DNA of 64,000 nucleotides, taken from NCBI RefSeq assembly GCF_964340395.1, contig NC_135555.1, forward strand, positions 2,545,001-2,609,000, written 5' to 3'. The position numbers and the translations under genes were made by a program. The notes beneath the pieces are model-generated. The model saw only the letters and a list, made by a program, of their open reading frames with translations, did no database searches and had not been told where the DNA came from. Within the stretch, counting starts at the first letter, position 1. Each line of letters starts with the position of its first letter. Shown one piece after another: positions 13,623-25,984 of this stretch. This DNA is from Glandiceps talaboti. Lineage: Eukaryota; Hemichordata; Enteropneusta; Spengelidae.

Positions 13623-15222
13623 TGTTATCAATATATATAGTAATATGTCAGCGGAGTGTAAAAACAGACGACAATCAGTCTAAAAGTTCAGTGACTGACG
13701 TCGGGTTTTAGCATAATAATGACTTTTCAAGGTCGGTCTAGCCTGCACAGTTGAGAGTATGAATGACAAACAAACAAAAACATGTAAAAGCTTTGATATT
13801 CTGCTTCTTTTTCGTACAAATGCGTGTTTTCGTGTTATTGTAATGGATTGTATTGTAATGGATTCGTGTTTTTTGGTCAACTGAACTTTGAACTATGGTT
13901 GAACCTTAATCAATGAGCAATCATTTTGTGTGTGTAAAACTTGTTTATCACTTTGTGGGAGATTACAGCTCTATATTAAAAAAATCAGTCATTTGTGTTG
14001 CGTAGCTTTGGAAAGTGAATCCATTTATACCTTTTAATCTCATATTACAGCGTGATTACCCAATGGTCCTAAAGTTGTTGACTATAGATAGTTAACTTTG
14101 CTGTGTCCTCAGTGTTGTACAGACGAATCAATCAATATTGTGTCAATGATTAACAACAATTATGTCATTACCCTGTGCTCGACTTCTTTATTTGCACGTC
14201 CCTTGTGTGTTCTTAGAGCAATCGTTTATTCTCGAGACAGGCTTTGCTGAGATTTGATTTCCTTTATGCATGTTTTTTAGCATACAGTATTTCTGGCAAC
14301 ACATATGAACCATGCACATATACTTGCAAATAAAAAAAAGTTATAGCAAAAGTCAAATATACATACAATCTGTCAGGATTACATTTATATTTGAAATACG
14401 GGTATACGTGACAAGTGTGACACTAAGTCTGTTATTAGTCCAATACCAAAACACTCCCGGGGTGAGTGTAGTAGCTGAACTCAATACCTTTAATGGTGTT
14501 CATCACAACCAGAGCACCTGCGTCACATGCCTTATTATTAACCCCCCCCCCATTTCAGGAACAATTCTAGCGTGAGGTATATTACAGAGGGTTCAGTCCA
14601 TCATGCTTTGACATGAATATCCGATTTCATTCAAACCTGATACAAAGATTACATAATATAGGGGACATATATACATCATTTTATTTCATGATCAAATGTG
14701 ACGGTATGTTATCTTTATTTCTCTTTAAAAATTACTACATTAATATTAAGACGATTCATTTAATATATTAGGCAGATATTGCACCTTTTGATCACCTATT
14801 TGCATCGACCCTTTCTTAAGTACAATTTTGAGAGAAAATGTTATACAAATGTGAAATTGTCCGTTATCATAACCCTCAACCCCTGTCTTCAGCATGATTA
14901 AACAATATTGGTTACCATGGTTACGGGTGTCGCATCAGACTTGTTGGTTCTTTTAATGTCCACCAATAATTATAAAGAATTAAAAACACAAGAATTGCTA
15001 TCAGTTTTGTTCATCTGTGCCATGCCAGGGGTTTGATTTCAAATCTGCCATGTGCATGGTTATTTGGAACTCACATGTAATCTTAAAGGAAACAGAATTT
15101 AGATGATTTAAAAAAAAATACTTGTACTTTAAAACTACAAGTTCTTGTCTTGATTTTGACTTCCCATGAACCAGGAATCTTTTTCAGCAGATGAAGATAT
15201 TTCAAAGTCAATGTCAAGAATG
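13623..15222. other. Intergenic DNA, PIPOX copy B to GT4 copy 1
   Basis: 1.6 kb of AT-rich DNA between copy B's start (minus) and the stop of the first glycosyltransferase gene (minus). It should contain copy B's promoter near 13.63 kb and the 3' UTR of glycosyltransferase copy 1. No exon or mobile element was recognised. Confidence 0.6.
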
Positions 15223-16644
15223 TCAGTCCATTAGGATGTGTTTGAAGTCTTCAAGAGATTTCTTGATTGCGTCAGAACTCTCCAATACTTCCTTTAGTTT
15301 CTGTGCTTTATCAAAAGCAACGTTGTAATCGCAAAGAACGTCTCTGATAGCCTTTTCCCATGAAGTAATGTCATCTCCTTGGCCAACTTCGACGATGACA
15401 TTGTTTGCGTAAATTGAACTTTCTTCAGTCTCTTTCAAGAACTCTGCCAACCCGGAATTTACTGTCACTAGCGTGGGTAATCCGGTTGCCATGGCTTCGA
15501 AGCCAACCAATCCGAACGGCTCACTTCGAGAAGCCATGATGCAGAGATGACTTTGCTGGAGATCCGTACGAATTTCATCTTGCGTCCCGTAGGGCTTCAT
15601 TACCACTTTGAGTTTTCCACCACTACGGTACTTTTCAAAGAATGCCTTGCTGTCTGCGCTTTCGTTCTCTGGCACGCCGCGTATGACCAATGTAGGGATG
15701 GGCCTCTGTACTGCACGAAATGACCTTGTCACTCTCACCATTGCTTCAGCAACGATATCATATCCCTTCAATTTCTCTACACCTTTAACTCTACCAAACG
15801 CAATAACTTGCAGTGCGTAAATAGTTTTGGGTTTCTTTATTTTTACATCGAAGAACTTTTGATCAGGTCGAGGAATGAATTCGATATGTTCTGGTTGCTC
15901 CGAAAGGGCCCGGTATTTGTTTTCGTTATGGTCTTTCATCCGAGGTCCGACAGAGACCATCACATTCACTTCTTTCGCCGTTTCAAGATTGTTGTTTTCT
16001 TTGATCTCAACTTTTTCCGCAGTCCCGGTGACCTTGTGAACATCAGTATCTTCTGGAATGATGTGATTAAACATGATTACTCGTGAGTCCTTAAAAATTC
16101 TGTTCCTCATACCAAGAACCGCATCATTGGTGATCGGGATATGTCCGACGAGAAGATCTAACTGTTGTATTTCATCACGAAGGTGTGGGAAGTATGACTC
16201 GTGACAGTTCAACCACCGCGGCGTTGGGTTTTCATCCTTTTTGCATTTACTTTTGTTCGGTAAAATAATCCGAATACCATTCTTTTCTATATCTCTGACG
16301 TCATCATTGCTGGCTTCCAGTGCCGTTACATAAACATCAAGCTTGCAATCTTTCGCTAGCTTGGCGACCTGCCGATGGACAGTAGACACCCCACCTTTGG
16401 CCGTCCCCCATTCGTCATTTACGATCAATATTGTCCTGTTTCTGTAAATCCAATGGTAGTGAGTCATTAGTTCATAATGTCATAATAATCATGAAAGTGG
16501 TTTCAAACTAAGGAAACTCAACTGATATTTCATTCTGTGATAAATATTATAGTCTACTATTATTATCAAGAGAGGCAAATATCAACATACCTGTCATTCT
16601 TAACTCCAGCGACGTCATATCTAACCCTTTTGGAATTTTCAGTC
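15223..16644 (-). CDS. GT4-like glycosyltransferase, copy 1 (first exon not found)
   Basis: Group 1/GT4-type glycosyltransferase with GT-B fold. Catalytic exon 15223-16435, preceded by a 54-nt basic linker exon at 16591-16644. The join is phase 2 (AG|G, Arg). The linker reads TENSKRVRYDVAGVKNDR, similar in kind to those of copies 2 and 3. Catalytic exon landmarks: the N-terminal loop N-D-E-W-G-T-A-K-G-G-V-S-T-V-H, as in GT-B donors; P-R-P-D-Q-K-F-F; F-G-R-V-K-G; and the nucleotide-sugar E-x7-E motif in S-E-P-F-G-L-V-G-F-E. The linker's splice acceptor lies directly after a 127-bp (CT)n tract. The catalytic exon has two in-frame candidate acceptors 6 nt apart (CAGAAACAG). No signal peptide or membrane segment is visible, so it is probably cytosolic. 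Substrate unknown. The first exon is not identified. Confidence 0.85.
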
Positions 16645-16651
16645 CTGAAGG

Positions 16652-16784
<133 letters not shown>

Positions 16785-16813
16785 CTAATCAGATTTCGTG
16801 AATTCTTACACTA

Positions 16814-16892
16814 ATTTGACTGGAAGGGCACTACTACTATCGGGAACTGTCGATATTTGTGAAACCCAATAGTAGTACCTTTCCAGTCAAAT
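16814..16892. repeat. Short inverted repeat
   Basis: 79 bp whose ends pair: ATTTGACTGGAAGG at the left and CCTTTCCAGTCAAAT at the right, with ACTACTACTAT/ATAGTAGT inside. Fits a small fold-back element in the 5' region of GT4 copy 1. Confidence 0.6.
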
Positions 16893-17238
16893 AAAACAAT
16901 AATTGATTGAAGTACTTACTCATATAGTTGTCCATAAACAAAGGACAACTTAATATTTCATCAGGGATAAGGTTGATAGATGGAATTTGTTCAATGTAAT
17001 GTGCCAAGACTAATAAACATACTTGCAATGTCTGTAAATGATTGCCAAAACGTGTCCTCTACCAGCTAGTGATTGCGTTTTTGAAAGAAATGGTTGAATT
17101 TAATATTTGTTTTAGATTAAGAACAGTTTCCTATACTAATCTACTTCAATATCAGTTACAAAAAGGTGAGACGACTTCAGAGAAAAGGGTTGAATTACAG
17201 TTTGTTTGATCCACAAATATTTTGAACAAATTACCAGA

Positions 17239-17239
17239 C

Positions 17240-17297
<58 letters not shown>

Positions 17298-17308
17298 GTA
17301 ATATACAT
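17239..17308. repeat. (CATATA)n microsatellite
   Basis: About 70 bp of hexanucleotide CATATA repeats, nearly perfect, with one degenerate unit near the right end. Confidence 0.93.
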
Positions 17309-18223
17309 ATACAATAGCATGCAATCTGCATGAAGATAGTTGTAAGGTCAACAAAGAAAAAAGAATTGTTTCTGGTCAGGTCGGTCGCGTCGGGTCTTTT
17401 TTTTCGTGTTTGTCCAGCCCATGCAGTCTGGGGGAAACACAAAAACAACCCTCCCTACTTCAGTGAAGACAACTGCAGAGCCAATTATGAACAAGCATAT
17501 GACATCTGCCCCACATACACACACTTGCTATAAAGTACTAAATAATAACAGTAACTACCATAAATAGTAGACTGGGTGACAGGTTTGTTAAGACTAATAA
17601 TAAAAATCGTGTCGTCGCACCATTTTAGACAAACTCTCCTGACCAGAAACAATTATCTTTTTAGACACTGTAGTCTAAACGTACTGCGTGTATTGCATGG
17701 CCGCCCACTGGACGAATTCACATTTTACGATATTAAAGTTTGACTTTCATTGTGAGTAACTCATGACACCATGTGACACTGTGGCTGTGAACTCGTCGAA
17801 ACTGTATTTCCTGGTCTATAATCTAAAAATTCCTCTATTATTCCCAAAGTAGGTCACAACACAGGTCCTCCACCTATGACCACAATGGCTTTGTCCGTTT
17901 ATTTGCTTTCAAACCATTCTTTCGTCACTGACAACTTTCAAGGAACTTGACACGCCAAATGGATATGAACATATACTCCTCAGAACGTACGACAATATGA
18001 CTGCATTCTATATACTTACATTTATCAACCACAACGACTTATGGTAAAACATCGACTTAGTGCACTGTCAACAGCTCACATCGATATGTATAAGTGTCAC
18101 CTGACTGCCAGGTACAACTCTTATATATTTAGCTTATAGTGTACTGTCCTCAAATCACAATGCTGTACATTTCGTAGAAACTCGACCATATATGGCCACC
18201 GACTTGCATGATAAACACCACGT

Positions 18224-18356
18224 GTGAGTGAGTGAGTGAGTGAGTGAGTGAGTGGGTGGGTGGGTGAGTGAGTGAGTGAGTCAGTCAGTCAGTCAGTCAG
18301 TCGGTGGGTGGGTGGGTGGGTGGGTGGGTGGGTGGGTGGGTGAGTGAGTGAGTGGG
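18224..18356. repeat. Compound tetranucleotide array (GAGT)(GGGT)(CAGT)n
   Basis: Blocks of GAGT, GGGT, CAGT, GGGT and GAGT in succession. The central GGGT block (18303-18341) has about ten consecutive G-triplets separated by single T residues, a strong G-quadruplex pattern on the plus strand. Confidence 0.95.
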
Positions 18357-20218
18357 TCCCCGGCGTCCAATTTCGTGTCATATTCATAAACAGGAAGTAC
18401 ATCATAAAATCCCATTTCTACTTAGATATCCATGTTTATAGACCATAATATGTTCAGAAACAAGTGACGAAGAAACGTGGGTTCAAAAATGTACTTTTAA
18501 TGAAAAGAACAGATAAGTTCAACCATGTCACAAATCCGTCCTTTACCTGGTTTCACGATATTCGTATTTTTAGTCAAACATTTTCATTCATGACACACTA
18601 TAAATCACACTCGTGTAAGGTACAGATACTATCCTGAATATAGTAACAACACCACATAATATGTGTACACCTTGGAATAACATGAATTTGTTGTGTTTTA
18701 CCTGCTGCAATATTCATCCTCACTGAGTCCACATACAATGGAGTAACTTAGCATAGTCATGGACAACATGCTATAGGCCATGGTCAAGGTTATATACTAG
18801 TAATAGTTTTCAATATTGAGTTATTTCCAATAAAAAATTGTGGTTCGAAAAATGTTACCATATCGGTTACGGTACCTGTCGTTTTCGGTACGTATACGAT
18901 GAGGGACATGTAGGTATCTCAAAAGAACAAAAAATGTCTTTTTTCATTACTATGAAGGACTTGACTAAGTGGTCAAACTTAACAAAGTAAAGTTCCACAA
19001 TGCTATAAAGTTGGCACTCATTCAACCACTTTGCTATAAATAGCTATTTTGGAGTTTCCAATCCTAAAATATGTATGGGGTATTACCAGGTTTTTCGATG
19101 ACGTCATCATAAGATCACTCCACTGCACACTCTCACTCATCACACACAATTGCAATTGTGCATCATATTTACATCTTTATAGACCAGTCAGAAAACAGCT
19201 TGTGATCTGATGTAAAGTGTACAGTAGATTCAGTTTATACCCTTTAACGTTTTCAAATATCTATGCCATTCATAACTATGGCTACTGTTGAACTTTAAGT
19301 AAACAAACAATAGCATGGTTGCTATGGGGATACTAATACCAATTCATGGTCTGGTAAAAAAATGAAGGATTTATATATATTAAACACATTGTCAATTTTA
19401 CTCGAGGACCGGAAAATGACATCCTTTCGTTTTGAAATCTACTGTTTTATTTTATTCCCTTCTGAAACCTACCAGTGTTAAACTTGTTGCCATGGCATCA
19501 ATTGTCTGTCAAGCACATCGATACACTATAAAACATACTTATACGGAGGAGAACTATTACCGAATCGTACGAACTTTAGATATACAACCTTTGGTATTAT
19601 TGCATTTTTAATTTAATTACTGGAAAGTCCCAATGACTCAATATTTTTAAAAGTAAACAAACACTTTTAGTATCTTTGTTTGTTTGTGAAGGCAATGACT
19701 ACACTCTGCATTATATTACAATGTGGCAGTATGTATGCCGGGTCACGGTACCTTATATGGCTATCGAGTTCACCCGAAATGACTTCTATTCGAGACAATC
19801 ATTGATATACGTATAGTACTGTGACTGCGCACTCAAACACTGTAAGGGTCTAACCAACGCCATGACAATACAGGGGCTTTCCAGACTAGTGGAGTAGTCA
19901 TACCTCAGACCACCATGTTTTCTTTTTACTCAGACTAGTTGGGTAGTATTACCTTGCCATACCGCAATATGCCATAGAGAATCTATCAAAGAACTTCGAC
20001 AACTCCTGAACAGAATTCAGATTACCAAAAGTAAAATCAATAAACGCACAATATTTATTACATACATCAAAAAATTATTGATGATTAACTGAAATGTGAG
20101 AAGCCGCGATTTCTAGTTAGGTAAAGTTGGACTTAAGGGTACGACCAGACACACCAGTATCCAGGTAGACTTTAAGTACTGTCAAATTTATTCGCCGATA
20201 CACTTCATATGAAGACTG

Positions 20219-20222
<4 letters not shown>

Positions 20223-20313
<91 letters not shown>
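20223..20313. repeat. (GA)n microsatellite
   Basis: About 91 bp of GA. It is followed by GCTAATCAGATTTCGT, nearly the same flank as the GA tract at 16656-16782. The two tracts therefore share an origin beyond simple slippage. Confidence 0.96.
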
Positions 20314-20315
<2 letters not shown>

Positions 20316-21408
20316 AATCAGATTTCGTTCATTTGTTGCTTTTAAAAGCACGATTAGTGTACATTTTATTGTTTAGTTGGTATTTAGGCTATAAACTTGC
20401 GACAGTGGTTGAAGGTTTGTGGTAAATGTTGTCCTGACACACTCTGTGATGACACGCAAGTACGCTCCCTAAATTCCTTATCGGGGCAGTCAACATATTG
20501 AGCTGACTCCGTGTAGGACACCAAATGCTGTTCAACCAAACTACAAATGTACTAGGAATTGCTTGAAAGGTGTATACACTGAGTACAATACATTGTTGAT
20601 AAGCTTAGGTCGTATGAGAACTAAACGTATACATAGTGAGGGACACTGCTAGTGGACGAGACGAGACGAGAAGTCGACGACGTGATAACTTGTACGTGTA
20701 TGTGGTGGTGAGTAGGAGCTGTATTGACGAGTTACAACGCTACGTCTAAATTATCAACCTTGACACTAGCTGTCTACCAATGCAATCCGTTAGTTATCGA
20801 ACAGTTACACAATATGATAATACTAGTAGCCAGGGAGTTGTAATCAATAATTGTGACAACAGGAAGTAGTTTTCTACCAATATGGCTTGTACCAGATTGC
20901 TTTGCAGCACCTCAGACCACTATATTTCCATAATAGTCATGATAGGGATCTGGGGCTGCACGTACACATATTAGCTCATGATTGACGCATGCCGTTTATA
21001 CACTCAGTCTGGGTAGTAAAGTTCAGGCTGTCATACCAACTGTCATGCTGTCAGCGGTGGTACGAATAAGACCAAAAACACGCCCAGTTCTTTTATTAAT
21101 AAAACATCGTCTTTATTCATAGAAACCATGTAGTGAAAACTGTTGGCGTTGAAAGAATTTAACATGTGATACATACCAACACAAGTCTAGTTCACGAAGA
21201 ACTTCAACTTGACCCTCACATGTCAGTACCTGACGTCATTTGTAAATCAATTATAAAGATAACATTTTCCAAATGATGTGTTTATGAGGGGCTCTGTTTA
21301 AGTTGTTATTGTGTGCCATAACTATTAAGTAGTACACGTTTTCATGATACAGACAACCCCCAATTCGTATTTCAGAGTCCAGCTAGGTAATAGTGAAAAA
21401 TACGAAGC

Positions 21409-24400
21409 ATGTCGGCAACGGAAGAAACGTAAGTGGTGTAGTGTATATTATGTGCTATATGTATTTCTTTCACTTCCACCCAAATATACAACCCATTATG
21501 GAGCTGTATAATGTCAACATTGCTGAGTGTGAGATATGTATATACTGGGTAAAACTATATTTTTACAATGAGAAATGTTGCGGGAAGAATTGTTGTAATA
21601 ATCCTCATTTAGTCTATAATACACACGCTTTCACATGTAAACATAAACTTTCAACCAACAAAGATAACCCCTAGTGACAATGAACCATATCACGAGGTAT
21701 GTACACGAAAGTCATCAATTACACCTGGTTAGTGTGTACTTGATATTACACCTGGTTAGTGTGTATTTGATATTACACCTGGTTAGTGTGCACTTAATAT
21801 TACACCTGGTTAGTGTGTACTTGATATTACACCTGGTTAGTGTGCACTTGATATTACACCTGGTTAGTGTGCACTTAATATTACACCTGGTTAGTGTGTA
21901 CTTGATATTACACTTGGTTAGTGTGCACTTGATATTACACTTGGTTAGTGTGCACTTGATATTACACCTGGTTAGTGTGTACTTGATATTACACCTGGTT
22001 AGTGTGCACTTGATATTACACCTGGTTAGTGTGTACTTGATATTACACCTGGTTAGTGTGTACTTGATATTACACCTGGTTAGTGTGTACTTGATATTAC
22101 ACCTGGTTAGTATGTACTTGATATTACACCTGGTTAGTGTGTACTTAATATTACACCTGGTTAGTGTGTACTTGATATTACACCTGGTTAGTGTGTACTT
22201 AATATTACACCTGGTTAGTGTGTACTTGATATTACACCTGGTTAGTGTGTACTTGATATTACACATGGTTAGTGTGCACTTGATATTACACATGGTTAGT
22301 GTGCACTTAATATTATACCTGGTTAGTGTGTACTTGATATTACACCTGGTTAGTGTGTACTTGATATTGCACCTGGTTAGTGTGCACTTAATATTACACC
22401 TGGTTAGTGTGTACTTGATATTACACTTGGTTAGTGTGCACTTGATATTACACTTGGTTAGTGTGTACTTAATATTACACCTGGTTAGTGTGTACTTAAT
22501 ATTACACCTGGTTAGTGTGTACTTAATATTACACCTGGTTAGTGTGTACTTGGAAAGAATATTGAAAACAAACAAAACGAAAAATGCGAACAAAATGAGA
22601 TGAAGTCTTTATAGTCTCCTATGAAAATAATCTATGAAAATAATCTGAAATAAAAAATGAATTAAACTGTTTCCAATATCTACCTTGTACATTTCTTCAG
22701 AAAGGGTCGAAAAAACGAAAGCGTAGGGATATTCCTAATATAGTCAAAGTTAAAGATACACTTTCTATTTTACAAAATAAACACTTTGCTAAATACTTTG
22801 TAGTTGTCATCTAAAACAATAATGTTTTTTTGGGTTTCTGTTTAATATAGATCTTTCGTCTGTATTACATGACAATTGTGTTCATAATAATTACATCTTG
22901 GCGTACAGAAAACCATAGGCCTTGTTTTACATATAAAATACTAGTACACTACAATAGTCTGTCTTGTAGTTTGATTTGTGTCATTGCATTTATAGTTAGA
23001 CTTTTTATGTTCGGCCATACTGTGTTTTGTGGGGGCTGTCTGTCGTCCCTGACCTAAAAACGAGAGGTCAATACTACTATATCAGAGGTATGATGTCGAG
23101 GGTGACATTTACCCTTTATATGTCATGTGATGTCAACCGTGTCCATGGTTACACCTGTTGTCGAACTATCTCCATGTACATGTTGTTGACACTCGAATGA
23201 CTAAACCAGTGAAAATTCATATGATATTATAATGTTTTCAAAAAACGATATTGAATATGTGAACAGTGAGACGCGAATATACAACAAAGACTTAAAATTA
23301 AATGAAACAAACCCAGTCTTCAGGATTGTGTGCATCTTGCAAAGTTTAAAACAGGACATTCAGGACGAGAAAAGAAAAACGACAAAAGGTCTGTCTGAAG
23401 GATAGTAATATGAATGATGATGAGGAATACTACTTATAGTTATAAACCAAATTGTCTACATACACTTGTCATATACATGTAATGTGAATGGTGACGGGAA
23501 TACTACTTATGGCCATTGTATAAACCAAACTGTCTGCATACACTTGATGGCCATTGTATAAACCAAATCGTCTGCATACACTTGTCATATGTATAACAAT
23601 TCCACATTTTAACTTGTCTAAATGTTTGGTTTCTAGAGCTGGGAACCCTAAGAGGACTAAAACTGTCGATAGAAGGTATGTGGTTTATCTCGCCGATTTT
23701 TTATGCTTCCAGGACACAAGACTTAGTTTCGAATACTTGTACATACACGAGCAATCTTTCTTTTAAAATTCAGAAAGTTGTATAATTTAGAAACCCAGGT
23801 TTCAGTTTTGTGAGCGACAAGTTTTATTTATAAGTCTTTAGTCTACAGGTTGGGGAATGTTACTGCTACAATCAGCTATTCATATTAATCATATTCGTTC
23901 ATTACATAATGCAAATGCGAATAATTGTCTAGGCTTGTAAATTACTCTTACCAGAATTTATCAAAATTCAAAATGTGATATTTTCTATCTATTTAACAGG
24001 TCAGTCTTATTCGTTAATGATGAGTGGGGAGCGACGAAAGGTGGAATGTCGACTGTTCATCGTGCAATTGCTACCCTGGCTCAGGAATGGGGACTGGATG
24101 TCCACGTGACGGCAGTTAGAGCTAGTGAAGATGACATAGCTGACACAAAAGAGAAGGGTATTGGATTAATTCTGCCAGAGACTAAAAAACACTATTCAAT
24201 AGAACCGACAAAAGATTGGTTGGCACTTCATGCTTCCTACTTTCCCAATCTACGTAGTCAAATCCCAAACTTATATGTAATTGTAGGCCATGGCTCCATC
24301 ACCGATAACATTGTTATTGGTTGGAAGGAAGAAGTGTTCCAAGAGTCAAAAGTGGTCCTTTTTTATCACGACATACCAGAAGACGTTGACGTGTTCAAAG

Positions 24401-25236
24401 ACGATTGGACACCAGCAGAGGTTGAAAGGCGAGAAAGTGGTCTGCTAGAGGCAGCGATGAAGGCACACGTCGTTTTTTCTATTGGACCTCGAATGAAGAG
24501 CCATTTCGATAACAAGTTCAGGGCAATACCAGACGATTTACTGCCTAAACACATTGAATATTTGCCACGACCTGACCAAAAGTTCTTCGACTTAAAGTTG
24601 ACAGAACCTGGCAGTAATGACAAATTCCCTTGGAGAGTTATTGTGTTCGGTAGAGTTAAAGGAAAGGAAAGGTTGAGGGGATATGATCTTGTTGCCGAGG
24701 CCATGGCCAAAGTTACAGCAAGTTTTCGTTTTGTGCAAAGGGATGCCCCTAAATTAGTCATTCGTGGCATAGAAAAAGATGACGATGATGCCAGCAAACA
24801 ATTCTTTGAAAAGTACAAGAAGAGTGGACATCTTCAGATGGTTATGCTGCCGTACGGAACACAGGATGACATTCTCAAAGATCTCCAGCAAAGTCATCTC
24901 TGCATCATGGCTTCTCGAAGTGAGCCGTTCGGGATGGTTGCCTTTGAAGCCATGGCAACCGGAATTCCGACATTGGTGACAGTAAACTCTGGAGTTGCAG
25001 AGTTCTTGAAGGCGGATGCCGAATGTTCATATTACGCAAGAAGTGTCACTGTAAACGTCGGTTTCGGGGATGTCTCTAGAAAAGAAGATGTTACAAAATG
25101 GGAAGATGCCATCAGGGATGTTCTTTGCGATTATAGCGTCTCTTTCAGGAGGGCACAGAATCTCAAGACAGAATTAATGCATTCCAAGGCAATAAGGAAG
25201 TCTCGTGAAAACTTTAAACGTATATTGACCCGGTGA
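21409..25236 (+). CDS. GT4-like glycosyltransferase, copy 2
   Basis: Group 1/GT4 glycosyltransferase, GT-B fold. Proposed exons: 21409-21428 (ATG, MSATEE, then GTAAGT), 23637-23675 (basic linker AGNPKRTKTVDRR) and 24000-25236 (catalytic). Both joins are phase 2, and the total is 1296 nt, giving 431 aa. Catalytic landmarks: N-D-E-W-G-A-T-K-G-G-M-S-T-V-H near the start; P-R-P-D-Q-K-F-F; V-F-G-R-V-K-G; and E-x7-E in S-E-P-F-G-M-V-A-F-E. No signal peptide or membrane helix. AATAAA lies 140 nt after the stop. Intron 1 (2.2 kb) carries a 27-bp minisatellite. The catalytic and linker exons are secure. The tiny first exon rests on its Kozak-like ATG, good donor, correct phase and the parallel in copy 3; an unseen alternative is possible. 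Substrate unknown. Related domains are reported fused to NLR-type proteins in corals, but no such fusion is seen here. Confidence 0.86.
21717..22552. repeat. 27-bp minisatellite, about 31 copies
   Basis: Tandem array of a 27-bp unit (core TTACACCTGGTTAGTGTG) inside intron 1 of GT4 copy 2. Units differ mainly at GTGTAC/GTGCAC and TTGAT/TTAAT, and variants recur in runs, as expected from unequal exchange. Since 27 is a multiple of three and the unit lacks stops, long frames open on both strands by chance; I do not call a protein. Confidence 0.96.
23437..23593. repeat. Local tandem duplications upstream of the copy 2 linker exon
   Basis: The segment ATAAACCAAA..TGTCT.CATACACTTG occurs three times and GGCCATTGTATAAACC twice. 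These are imperfect direct duplications within intron 1 of GT4 copy 2. Confidence 0.75.
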
Positions 25237-25375
25237 TACCAAAGTGTACGTGGATCTATTTGTCGGTACGGTTGAAACCAACCGATGAAGAGTCTACTCT
25301 GCGCGGACAAATAATAAGACGTTTCCGAGTGATCTCAATTTAGTCAACGACTCCAGGCACATTTAGGGAATAGTG

Positions 25376-25381
25376 AATAAA
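25376..25381 (+). terminator. Polyadenylation signal, GT4 copy 2
   Basis: AATAAA 140 nt downstream of the copy 2 stop codon. Copy 3 has one at about the same distance. Confidence 0.5.
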
Positions 25382-25553
25382 TACTTTTATTCGGTTAATT
25401 CATGATTTGATAACAAAACGAAATTATAAAATGCTCTTTTTTCACCTATAAGCATGATACATCTAGAGAGTCATGACTAAATATTGGTCTATGAGGGGAA
25501 AAGTGCTATAGAGGGTGAATTCATAGCCAGTATCATCCAAAGACAAACATCAT

Positions 25554-25679
<126 letters not shown>

Positions 25680-25956
25680 TAACGAACACAAACTACATGT
25701 ATAAATTCTTTGTAATTGTTCTGTGAATTTGGCTGTTTGACATCTAACACTATTAAAGAAATATAGACTTCATGATGTAGATTCTCATATCCAATCATGT
25801 TGACCCTTATGTCGTATGTACTAGTGGAATTAGCACAGTCGCTCACGATTCATGGATTTGTCAGCAAATAGCCAGTGATATAGTCTATACATAGACCATG
25901 CACCTGTCTTCAAAACTATTACATGTAGTGGAAGTCGGGTAGATTTAGGAGGCTGT

Positions 25957-25984
25957 GGGTGGGTGGGGTGGGGTGGGGTGGGGT
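25957..25984. repeat. (GGGGT)n tract
   Basis: Short run of GGGT followed by four GGGGT units. Fits an intramolecular G-quadruplex on the plus strand. Confidence 0.85.

Larger units (their letters stand above)
16893..21408. other. Spacer between divergent GT4 copies 1 and 2
   Basis: 4.5 kb with no confident coding exon. It must hold the unidentified first exon of copy 1 (minus) and the promoters of both copies. Contents: a (CATATA)n tract at 17239-17308, a GAGT/GGGT/CAGT array at 18224-18356, a second (GA)n tract at 20223-20313, and a 17-bp exact inverted pair (17364-17380 with 17638-17654). Recurring CTCAGACCAC blocks at 19.90 and 20.91 kb match one at 29.48 kb upstream of copy 3. Confidence 0.5.

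Noticed and set aside
16920-17031. Minus-strand block with AG and GTAAGT ends and an open frame (37 codons)
   Set aside because: Its phases (0 in, 1 out) do not fit the phase-2 linker of GT4 copy 1, and the frame runs on past the donor; no similarity recognised.
17348-17440. Minus-strand AGQTRKKRPD-like stretch resembling the GT4 linkers
   Set aside because: No acceptor in the right phase and no donor after it; the true linker is at 16591-16644.
21222-21241. Possible first exon of GT4 copy 1 on the minus strand (ATGACGTCAGG..., then GTGAGG)
   Set aside because: Phase fits, but it overlaps a block also found upstream of copy 3 in the other orientation of use; too weak to call.
21674-22603. 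309-codon plus frame and 292-codon minus frame over the 27-bp repeat
   Set aside because: Both strands are open for the same trivial reason (period of 27, no stops); it lies inside a proposed intron.
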